Below, in pieces: positions 1-6,063 of a DNA stretch of 26,737 nucleotides (its first letter is position 1; every line of letters begins with the position of its first letter). The notes under the pieces are model-generated. The model had not been told where the DNA came from. It ran no database searches and saw nothing but the letters and a program-made list of their open reading frames with translations. The DNA lies in assembly GCA_937922005.1 (NCBI GenBank), contig CAKZWV010000068.1:1-26737 (forward strand), given 5' to 3'. The translations under genes were made by a program, and so were the position numbers. The DNA is from an uncultured Clostridia bacterium (GTDB taxonomy: Bacteria > Bacillota > Clostridia > Saccharofermentanales > DTU023).

Positions 1-2
1 CT

Positions 3-498
3 GGAAATACCAATGAGCAGCTTACGTTAAAGCCCCTTGAGGAAAAGATCATGGGTGACTTTGGCAAATCGAAATTTGTGGTATGCACTGATGGAGGCCT
101 TAGTTCAATCAGTAATCGCAAGTTTAACGATCAATTTGGAAGAGCCTTCATTACGACGCAGTCCTTAAAAAAGATGAAAGGCTGGCAAAAAGAATGGGCC
201 CTAGATCCAAGTGGCTGGAGACTTCCTGGCGGTAAGCGGGAGTTCAACCTTAATGATTTATTGGATTCAGACGAACTCTGCGACAAATACTACAACCAGT
301 GCTTTTACAAGGAACGCTGGTTTAACGAAAACGGCTTAGAACAACGTTATATTGTCAGTTCTTCGCTCAAATACAGCGCCTATACGAAAAAGATACGCAA
401 AGGGCAAGTAGAAAGGGCTATCAAAATGGTCGACCGGAAACAGCTTGCACGCAAAGGGCCCAATGATCCCGGTAGGTTTATTGATCAGGTTTATTTCG
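3..498 (+). pseudogene. IS1634-like transposase, internal fragment
   Basis: The frame is open from the left window edge, so the first ATG at 51 is internal; upstream codons read NEQLTLKPLEEKI in frame. The protein has the look of the C-terminal half of IS1634-family DDE transposases: FVVCTDGGLSSISNRKF (second catalytic Asp region), then RAFITTQSLKKMKGWQKEWAL, FYKERWFNENGLEQRYIV and a KGPNDPGRFI stretch. Family resemblance stops just after GRFI. From about 499 the frame runs into the terminal inverted repeat of the next element and ends at 560 with unrelated residues. The rest of the transposase does not reappear after that element, so this copy is both interrupted and deleted. The 5' part lies outside the window. 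It is not expected to be active. Confidence 0.75.
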
Positions 499-529
499 AC
501 ACTGAAACCTTAGTTTTTACGTTAATAGA
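499..529 (+). repeat. left terminal inverted repeat of the IS
   Basis: It matches the reverse complement of 2172-2201 with one substitution and one single-base gap. The shared core is AGTTTTTACGT. It lies inside the 3' end of the open frame that began at the left window edge. Confidence 0.75.
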
Positions 530-627
530 AATGCCGCTAAATTCTTTCCATGCGGTATGAAGCATAACATGCATCGAGATGAATCGACCTTTTGCCCTAT
601 ATTGTCGAAACTCTTATAAATTGTTTT

Positions 628-667
628 TTCAATCAATTATTGATTGAAGGGCATTTTTAAGTATAAA
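628..667 (+). promoter_or_regulatory. putative transposase promoter overlapping a 21-bp palindrome
   Basis: A perfect 10+1+10 palindrome fills 628-648 (arm TTCAATCAAT, centre T). Its right arm contains a -35-like TTGATT (640-645). After 16 bases comes TATAAA (662-667), a good -10. The overlap would let a protein bound to the palindrome occlude the promoter. This is inference from sequence only. Confidence 0.45.
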
Positions 668-705
668 TGTTGCGCATAACATAGGTTAATATGGAGGTGC
701 CGATT

Positions 706-2190
706 ATGCCTATTCCAGAGTCCATAAAAAAATATCGCCCAACACAATTTGGTGCAGTTGAAATTAGACATCTTGGAGGATATTTCTATGTTTACCAGGT
801 ACCCTCTAGGTGGGATCCCCAAAAGGGTAGAACGCAAAAAGTGACAGGTAAAAGTATAGGAAAGATTACAGAGGCAGACAGCTTTATCCCCTACGCCAAC
901 GGTATGCGTTTGATGCAGGAAATGCAACTGCTCCCGCAATATACTCCAGTAGTAAAAAACTACGGAGCCTACGAACTTCTGCTGCAACTTTCTCCGGAAT
1001 TAAATGAGCAGCTTCGCTCCCATTTCCCTGAAATGTTCAGAGGGCTACGTACGGTTGCCCTGCTTCGTCTGGTTGACCAGATTTCATCAGCCCGAATGAT
1101 CCAGCCCTGCTTCCTAAACTCTTACATGAGTGATATCTGTGGCGATCTTGCAGTTTCTGAAGGATCGATTCGCACTTTTGCATCACGGCTTGGAAGCTTA
1201 CAGGAGCGGACCGAGGAGTTTATGCGGGCGCAAGTAATGCCTGGTTCTACCTTCTTGTTTGATGGAACCTCATTTTTTACACGATCAGGTGACTCCCTTG
1301 CCGAAAAAGGCTACAACCCAGATCACAATCTGAATCCTCAGGCAAGAGTTTTGTATGTCTTCGAAAAAGACTCTCATCGGCCAGTCTTTTACCGTGTCCT
1401 ACAAGGCTCTATCGTAGACAAAGCAGCCTTTCTAGACACCATTGAGGCTGCTGTTTGCAAAGACTGTATCATCATTGCCGACAAGGGCTTTTACTCCAAG
1501 CGTAATGTTTCCGCTTTACAGAAAGCAGGAATGCGATATATCCTGCCACTTCAAGACAATACGGTAAATGTGGAATGAGAGTTCTACGCCAATACTAATG
1601 ACAGCAAATGGGATGGGGTATTTTCTTACAGGAATCGTGCGATATGGTACAGGAAGCGTCCTGTCGGAAATTAAGGCAACTATATCTACGTCTTTCGTGA
1701 CGATCATCGCAAAGCGGATATGGTAGGTCGCTATGTGGAGAGCGTAGAGAAAGATTGGGGAAGGGAAGAAAGGATTCCCAAAGATGATTTACAGGAGACT
1801 AGGCTAGGTTACTTCTCCTTTTGCAGCAACCTTGATGTCGAAGCTCAAGTTATTTATCTCAACTACAAAGAGCGTTGGGATATCGAGCAATGCTTCGATT
1901 ATCTGAAAAATAGCGCCTCTACATCGGCCTCACATGCGCAGACAGATGAATACTTCCGAGGATGGGCCTTCCTGAATCACCTCAGTCTGCTGTATTACTA
2001 TGGATTACTCAACGCCCTCAGGAACTCAAATCTTGATGGAAAATATACAGCAGCAGACATATTGAAACTAACCAAAAACATTTACCAAGTAGATATTGGA
2101 GATGGCCAAGGAGTTAGAATTTCTGCCATTCATAAAAAAACACAAGACTTACTAAACATACTTGAAGTAGATCTATTACGTAAAAACTGA
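706..2190 (+). pseudogene. IS4/IS1634-like DDE transposase with two in-frame stop codons
   Basis: The start chosen is ATG 706 (MPIPESIKKYRP), seven bases after a GGAGGT at 693-698, rather than ATG 691, which would precede the binding site. The frame reads through to 2190 except for TGA at 1576 and TAA at 1672; the piece from 1720 is in the same frame, so no frameshift is involved. Catalytic landmarks survive on both sides of the stops: FLFDGTSFF (first Asp), IIIADKGFYSKRNV (second Asp), and YKERWDIEQCFDYLKN (Glu in the YxxERWxIEQ-type motif), then GWAFLNHLSLLYYYGLL near the C-terminus. Length without the stops is about 495 residues, normal for the family. The element is probably dead in cis unless both stops are suppressed. 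Confidence 0.8.
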
Positions 2191-2201
2191 GGTTTCAGTG
2201 T
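2172..2201 (-). repeat. right terminal inverted repeat of the IS
   Basis: It is the reverse complement partner of 499-529 and contains the transposase stop codon TGA at 2188-2190. A further 12-bp perfect palindrome with the same core (TTTTACGTAAAA) lies just outside it around 2213-2225. Confidence 0.75.
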
Positions 2202-2304
2202 TTGAATAGCAATTTTTACGTAAAAGACCCCGCACCGTTTTCCGTCGGCGAGGAGCGTAGAGATTTTTATCCCCCTACCTGTCGCTAAATACTTTTCCTT
2301 TTGA

Positions 2305-2333
2305 TTGATATAGTAAACTATTTGTATTATAAT
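2305..2333 (+). promoter_or_regulatory. promoter and putative operator of the antitoxin gene
   Basis: TTGATA (2305-2310), a 17-base spacer and TATAAT (2328-2333) make a near-consensus sigma-70-type promoter ending 23 bases before the start codon. The spacer holds an inverted repeat, ATAGT-AA-ACTAT (2310-2321). That is a plausible operator for autorepression by the ribbon-helix-helix antitoxin, as is usual for DinJ/RelB families; the operator role is inferred. Confidence 0.65.
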
Positions 2334-2356
2334 CAGCAATGAAAGGAGGTGATTAT

Positions 2357-2629
2357 ATGTCTACAGTACCTACTCAAATCCGTATTGATTCGAATATAAA
2401 AAAACAAGCCAACGAACTCTTTAGAGAACTTGGGATGGACATGTCCGGAGCGGTTAACATTTTTCTTCGTCAGTGCGTCCTGCGAGGCGGACTTCCGTTT
2501 ACCGTAGAGGTTCCCAGGTATTCTCGCAAAGTGATGGATGCCATGATAGAGGCTAAGTCCGTTTCCCGTGATCCTGACGTTACGGGATATACAAACATGG
2601 ACGATCTTAAGGCAGCTCTTGATGAATAA
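2357..2629 (+). CDS. DinJ/RelB-family antitoxin
   Basis: This 90-residue protein begins MSTVPTQIRIDSNIKKQANE, the beta-strand and first helix of the RelB/DinJ ribbon-helix-helix fold. It continues with LGMDMSGAVNIFLRQCVLRGGLPF, the second helix, whose pattern is strongly conserved in DinJ. The C-terminal part (VMDAMIEAKSVSRD..., MDDLKAALDE) would wrap the toxin. An upstream in-frame ATG at 2339 precedes the ribosome binding site; AGGAGGT sits just before ATG 2357, so 2357 is the start. Its stop (2627-2629) abuts the start of the toxin remnant at 2630, the usual dinJ-yafQ arrangement. The gene is intact with its own promoter, whereas the toxin is broken, so it is now an orphan antitoxin that might still neutralise related toxins. 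Confidence 0.88.
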   Translation: MSTVPTQIRIDSNIKKQANELFRELGMDMSGAVNIFLRQCVLRGGLPFTVEVPRYSRKVMDAMIEAKSVSRDPDVTGYTNMDDLKAALDE

Positions 2630-2844
2630 ATGCTGACAGTCAAATTCACCACAGCTTACAAGAAAAGCTATAAGCTGATGAAGAAGCGCGGAAAAAACCT
2701 TTCTCTTCTGGATGAAGTCATCGACATTTTACGTCAGGGTAAAACGCTTGAAGAGAAATATCATGACCACGAGTAAACGGAAATCTTAAAGGCTTTCGGG
2801 AATGTCATGTTCAGCCTGACTGGCTTCTCATCTATCTGATAGAA
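2630..2844 (+). pseudogene. YafQ-type mRNA interferase toxin, frameshifted and truncated
   Basis: The frame begins MLTVKFTTAYKKSYKLMKKR and continues LSLLDEVIDILRQGKTLEEKYHDHE, typical of YafQ/RelE-type toxins, then hits TAA at 2774. In the +1 frame from 2776 the family sequence resumes: NGNLKGFRECHVQPDWLLIY, then LIE. One lost base between GAG (2771) and TAAAC would restore an E-L-N-G-N junction, so a single-base deletion explains the break. After 2844 the resemblance ends. The last 15-20 residues, including the C-terminal catalytic His region of YafQ, are replaced by reverse-strand phage-like sequence. Two independent lesions make activity very unlikely. Confidence 0.85.
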
Positions 2845-3066
2845 GTGGCCGCGCTGAAATTTCTCGTAATGCTGCTCTTCAACTTTTCTATGTTCCTCGC
2901 AGTACTGCTCGCCCTCTTTGACGGAAAAGTTCTGAAGAGCCGAACCGTGAATGCGGTGTACCGTGCGGACGGAGAAAATCAGTATTCCTGCGATTTCCTC
3001 CCAGGTGCAGTTATCGACATATCGGTAGCGCAGTACCAGCTGTTCTATAATGGGCCCGTAGATCGC
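2845..3066 (-). pseudogene. remnant of a phage DUF1492-like sigma/ArpU-type regulator
   Basis: Reverse-strand codons read IIEQLVLRYRYVDNCTWEEI, then AGILIFSVRTVHRIHGSALQNF. This resembles the helix-turn-helix end of DUF1492-type proteins in prophages (L-R-Y-I-DG-x-TWEEIA followed by a V-x-RIHG-x-AL pattern). The usual 60-70 residue N-terminal part is missing: at about 3067 the sequence changes to an IstB remnant on the other strand. The tail runs to about 2845, where it meets the broken toxin gene. No start codon or ribosome site fits. Family assignment is from motif memory and is moderate. Confidence 0.5.
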
Positions 3067-3312
3067 CAGGGGAGTCAACTTCTCTTTCATTTAATCGCAC
3101 AAGCCTACGAGAAGCGCAGCTTGATCATCCCGACTAATCTTGAGTTTTCAAGGTGGGGCAGTATTTTCTCCGACGAGCAAATGGCAGCAGCTATGATTGA
3201 TCGGCTAGTCCATCACGGTCATTTGTTGCTCTTTGAAGGCAAAAGTTACAGATTAGAATATGCGTTAATGAGGCAAGGATTAACCGAGAATATTGAAGAA
3301 ACGATGCCATAG
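3067..3312 (+). pseudogene. istB: IS21-family IstB helper ATPase, C-terminal fragment
   Basis: Residues GSQLLFHLIAQAYEKRSLII, PTNLEFSRWGSIFSDEQMAA and AMIDRLVHHGHLLLFEGKSYR follow the C-terminal third of IstB: the sensor region TNLEFxxW, the conserved DRLVHHG, and the end SYR. The Walker A and B parts are absent, so only about 80 codons remain. The open frame extends left to 2845, but that part is a shadow of the reverse-strand phage remnant. No istA is in the window. It marks a third, unrelated mobile element in the left-end mosaic. Confidence 0.8.
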
Positions 3313-3433
3313 GCATCAAATTCCACGTCATTCAGCTCACGTAACGATAACAGGGAATTCCTGATGCTCATTTCAGAGATTTTTAATTGACAGAACACAA
3401 ACGTTATAAAGATAGTTCCAAAGGAGAGCAAAA

Positions 3434-3859
3434 ATGGTGAAAAGAACAAAGATTAAGTTTTTATTATGTGCTTTAGCTATTGTGATAATAGTGGTCTCTT
3501 GTCTATTGGCTCTGCATTATAGAAGGATTCCAGAGAGTCAACCTCTCTACCAAGCAGAATACGTTACGGTTGAAGGTCAGTTTTTAAATACGAATGAGGG
3601 ATTTTATTTCACTGCCTCAGACAACAATCCCATGTTTGAAGGAAAGCCTATTGTGAAAATGTCTGCGGCAGATAAGACAGTAGATTTCAATTGCTTCAAA
3701 AGTGGGGACAGGATTTTCATAAAAATATTAACCATCGGTGAGTTAGATCCACCTGTCATGGACGTTTACCAAGTCAATTTACAAAAATCAGGTTCAATTG
3801 ATGAGATAGATAAAAATATCGGAGCGATCATGGAAAAATACGGGCTTTCTGTGCGATGA
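3434..3859 (+). CDS. membrane-anchored hypothetical protein
   Basis: I do not recognise this 141-residue protein. It has a basic start (MVKRTKIK), one hydrophobic segment at about residues 8-27 (FLLCALAIVIIVVSCLLAL) and a polar extracytoplasmic remainder of about 110 residues rich in short beta-like stretches (YVTVEGQFLNTNEGFYFTAS). The Cys in VVSC is followed by more hydrophobic residues and does not make a good lipobox, so a signal anchor is likelier than a lipoprotein. The start is supported by AAGGAG at 3421-3426, seven bases before ATG. It lies between the mobile-element debris and a conserved metallopeptidase, and its A+T-rich codons resemble the former, so it may be acquired. The terminator at 3985-4018 would end its transcript. 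Confidence 0.65.
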   Translation: MVKRTKIKFLLCALAIVIIVVSCLLALHYRRIPESQPLYQAEYVTVEGQFLNTNEGFYFTASDNNPMFEGKPIVKMSAADKTVDFNCFKSGDRIFIKILTIGELDPPVMDVYQVNLQKSGSIDEIDKNIGAIMEKYGLSVR

Positions 3860-3984
3860 AAACCACTGTTGAGGAAGGTGGGATGGTTTAACGTATTGAG
3901 AATAGGTTGAAAATTCATATAAAATAAGCAAATCAAAAGACAGGATTTTATATGAAAAAGAATTCAGAGGTTCCCTGAAAAGCT

Positions 3985-4019
3985 AAAAAGAGGGGGCAAG
4001 TAACTGCCCCCTCTTTTTT
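3985..4019. terminator. bidirectional rho-independent terminator
   Basis: A 14-bp stem, AAAAAGAGGGGGCA against TGCCCCCTCTTTTT, with a six-base loop (AGTAAC) has a T-run on either strand. It lies between the 3' ends of two convergent genes (stops at 3859 and 4026) and probably serves both. Confidence 0.9.
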
Positions 4020-4025
4020 CTATCT

Positions 4026-4898
4026 TTATAAATCACTAGCTTTCGGATATTTCTTCGTATCAAAAGTATTGAACTCCGAAAGATCTCCGGCATCATAGCC
4101 CTTCTTAAACCAGCGAGTTCTCTGCTCGCTCGTTCCATGGGTAAAAGACTCCGGAACGACCCGGCCTTGGACTCGCTTTTCTATGGCATCATCGCCGATC
4201 ACCCACGCCGTACCAATGGCCTCTTCTATGTCTCCTTCATCCAGATAGCCTTGCTTATCTTGATGCTTAGCTACCACTCCTGCCAAATAATCCGCCTGCA
4301 GTTCCAAGCGTACCGACATAGCATTGGCCTCCGCCTTGGAAAGGCGCTGTTGGGCTCGGTGGACCTTATCTAGGATCCCCAGACAATTTTGTACGTGGTG
4401 ACCGACCTCGTGGGAGATCACATAGCTCATGACAAAGTCACCCTCCTCGGCCCCAAATTTCTGGACCAACATCTGGTAAAAGGAAAGGTCCATGTATATT
4501 TTTTCGTCTGCTCCGCAATAAAAAGGCCCGACTCCCTTGTCGGCCGCCCCACAGCCCGTCTGGATGGCATCTTGAAAAACCGACATCTTCGGTTCACGAT
4601 AGGACGCCCCATATTTGGGTAAAAGCTCATTCCATGTATCCTCGGTATCGGCAAGAACCACGGCGCTGTACTGGTAGAGTTCTTTTTCTTCCGGGGTAAA
4701 CTGGACTTCCTCCACCTGAATCCGAGGAGGAGCTTGGACCTGGGTGCCCGCTAAACGGAGTAAAAGGGGATTGCCGGTAAAGAGATACACGACCAACCCC
4801 ACTAGGGCGAGGGTCCCGCCTCCAAGCATCATGCCCCGGCTACTACCCCGGCCACCTTTTTCTATGTTCGAACTCTTTCTTCTACCTTCCCACTGCAT
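4026..4898 (-). CDS. YpfJ-type neutral zinc metallopeptidase
   Basis: This 290-residue protein matches the bacterial neutral zinc metallopeptidase family (YpfJ type). A Gly/Arg/Lys-rich start (residues 1-22) leads into one membrane segment at about 23-41, then the peptidase domain. Residues 163-167 are HEVGH, the zinc-binding HExxH, in the conserved context SHEVGHHVQN. LELQADYLAG (198-207) carries the likely third ligand, Glu199. Conserved Cys at 116, 128 and 172, SFTHGTSEQR (251-260) and a WFKKGYDAG tail also fit the family. The length is normal. The start has AGGAGG five bases upstream. The substrate is unknown in this family; the enzyme should act outside the membrane. The gene ends seven bases from the shared terminator. 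Confidence 0.88.
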   Translation of the reverse strand: MQWEGRRKSSNIEKGGRGSSRGMMLGGGTLALVGLVVYLFTGNPLLLRLAGTQVQAPPRIQVEEVQFTPEEKELYQYSAVVLADTEDTWNELLPKYGASYREPKMSVFQDAIQTGCGAADKGVGPFYCGADEKIYMDLSFYQMLVQKFGAEEGDFVMSYVISHEVGHHVQNCLGILDKVHRAQQRLSKAEANAMSVRLELQADYLAGVVAKHQDKQGYLDEGDIEEAIGTAWVIGDDAIEKRVQGRVVPESFTHGTSEQRTRWFKKGYDAGDLSEFNTFDTKKYPKASDL

Positions 4899-4917
4899 AA
4901 TATCCTCCTCTTGGAAA

Positions 4918-4953
4918 AGCCTAGCAAAAGCACTACTTTGCTAGGCTAGTACT
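4918..4953. promoter_or_regulatory. 11-bp inverted repeat in the metallopeptidase leader
   Basis: AGCCTAGCAAA (4918-4928) and TTTGCTAGGCT (4937-4947) are perfect inverted copies separated by eight bases. A T-run follows on the plus strand (4950-4955) and a shorter one on the minus strand. It could end transcription of the ATPase-domain gene upstream (stop at 5084) or act in the leader of the metallopeptidase. The arm TTTGCTAGGCT also recurs as a predicted -10 region at 5912-5922. Confidence 0.5.
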
Positions 4954-5083
4954 TTTTTGCTCTGGGTACTTTACTTTCTTTTGCGCTTCGTTCTCTGTAT
5001 AAATTTTAAGCTTGGCGCTCTTCTTTGGTCCTATCTACAACGTAAGCCCCGGCTACTCTGTAGCTCCGGGTCATATTAACGAT

Positions 5084-5890
5084 TTACGTCAACAGCGTCC
5101 AAGCACCATTAGCGTCTATTTGTGCCTCTTCTGAGTCTGGGGCATAGACTCGAGGATTAAAGGGAATCGTTACGTCAATGTGGGAAGGATGAATGGAAAA
5201 AGCCTCTCTCCCATACTTGCGAACGATCATTGGAACCCCATGTCCGGTATGTTCTACGATTCCCAACGTTAAGAAGACTCGCATGAGAGTTGGATTTCTG
5301 GGATAACTTACCCCAGAATAAAACTCCTCCTCCGTGAGCCCCGGTGGCAGCCCCCCATGTGACGTAAAAAAGACCCGGTCTTCATAAAAAGCCACTAAGG
5401 GCTCAGTCATAGTCCAATCATTATGGACCAACATGTTAACCAAGGCCTCGTTAACACACTTTTCATCATATAGGTACTCATCCAGCCGCGGACGAACATC
5501 TGTACTCGTGCGGCAGATATTCTCCGCATTCAACCTACTTTTTAACTCTTGATACGCCAAGTAAAGAGAATGGCCCCCATAATCACTTCGCTGGGAAATT
5601 GCTGTCTTATCCAAGCCAACAAACTTGACAAAGATGAGAGGCACTCGATTCTTATCAGCTAAAAGTTCCGCCAGAACATTATAGTGACCATCATCCCTTC
5701 TCAGACGAAATGAAGCCTCAAAGGCTGTCTGATCAATATGGTAACCCCGATCCGCTAAAAGAATTATAAACATCTCAAAGGTCAACGGTTCCGAAAGCGA
5801 CCTGGCCATCAACATGAAATCTTGTGGCACAAATTCTGCTACTGCTTCACTGTCCATCTCGGACTTTTCCGACTCAACATATGGGGCCAT
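5084..5890 (-). CDS. ATP-binding protein with HATPase_c_4-like C-terminus, AlbA_2 domain absent
   Basis: Residues 148-160 (NEALVNMLVHNDW), SHGGLPPG (177-184) and the glycine motif HTGHGVP (214-220) are those of HATPase_c_4-type domains. These are found at the C-terminus of AlbA_2/RecG-like putative transcriptional regulators and RNA-binding ATPases. The middle part (RSLSEPLTFEMFIILLADRG..., NVLAELLADKNRVPLIFVKF) fits the linker that follows AlbA_2 in that family. The usual N-terminal AlbA_2 domain of about 120 residues is missing, replaced by a short acidic leader (MAPYVESEKSEMDSEAVAEF). The start has AGGAGG eight bases upstream and a matching promoter close by, so the short form appears genuine rather than a wrong start. 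The role is unknown; regulation or stress ATPase activity is a guess. Confidence 0.65.
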   Translation of the reverse strand: MAPYVESEKSEMDSEAVAEFVPQDFMLMARSLSEPLTFEMFIILLADRGYHIDQTAFEASFRLRRDDGHYNVLAELLADKNRVPLIFVKFVGLDKTAISQRSDYGGHSLYLAYQELKSRLNAENICRTSTDVRPRLDEYLYDEKCVNEALVNMLVHNDWTMTEPLVAFYEDRVFFTSHGGLPPGLTEEEFYSGVSYPRNPTLMRVFLTLGIVEHTGHGVPMIVRKYGREAFSIHPSHIDVTIPFNPRVYAPDSEEAQIDANGAWTLLT

Positions 5891-5911
5891 GGCTTTCTCC
5901 TCCTTTGCTCC

Positions 5912-5940
5912 AGCCTAGCAAATTCCCCCCATTTTGTCTA
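5912..5940 (-). promoter_or_regulatory. promoter of the minus-strand ATPase-domain gene
   Basis: Reading leftwards: TAGACA (-35, five of six consensus bases), a 17-base spacer, and TGC-TAGGCT (extended -10). The predicted transcript would start about 15 bases before ATG 5890, just upstream of the ribosome site. Its -35 is separated by only two bases from the -35 of the plus-strand promoter. Confidence 0.55.
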
Positions 5941-5942
5941 TT

Positions 5943-5971
5943 TTGCCTTTTCATAGGGCCTGTGCTATTCT
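5943..5971 (+). promoter_or_regulatory. promoter of the C39-like peptidase gene
   Basis: TTGCCT (5943-5948), a 17-base spacer and TATTCT (5966-5971) preceded by TGC, an extended -10. It would leave a leader of about 85 bases before ATG 6064. It is arranged back to back with the promoter at 5912-5940. Confidence 0.55.
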
Positions 5972-6063
5972 GGTTTGTCTCATCAAATCATCCTACTCAT
6001 CCTACCCGCATAGCCCTTTCCCCCAAAGAGGACCAATGATAGATTAGAAAGGACAAGCCTAAC

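Larger units (their letters stand above)
499..2201 (+). mobile_element. IS4/IS1634-like insertion sequence with ~30-bp terminal inverted repeats
   Basis: The left end at 499-529 and the right end at 2172-2201 are inverted copies of each other. Both read ACACTGAAACCT, one variable base (T left, C right), AGTTTTTACGT, then AATAGA; the left copy has one extra T before AATAGA. The enclosed 1.7 kb carries a single DDE transposase frame whose stop codon (2188-2190) lies inside the right repeat. The left repeat falls where the upstream transposase fragment stops resembling its family, which supports this boundary. I see no clean target-site duplication: flanking bases TTTCGA (494-499) and TTTGAA (2201-2206) are only similar. 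Confidence 0.75.

Noticed and set aside
1579..1719. A frameshift between the two transposase pieces
   Set aside because: Both pieces are in the same frame, and the codons between them read sensibly apart from TGA 1576 and TAA 1672.
494..2206. Target-site duplication TTTCGA/TTTGAA around the IS
   Set aside because: Two of six bases differ, so it cannot be told from chance.
2845..3066. Plus-strand open frame upstream of the IstB fragment (start of the 155-residue frame)
   Set aside because: It is the antisense shadow of the phage-like remnant on the minus strand; IstB resemblance begins only near 3067.
3388..3411. Promoter TTGACA followed by TATAAA upstream of the hypothetical gene
   Set aside because: The spacing is only 12 bases, too short for a standard promoter.
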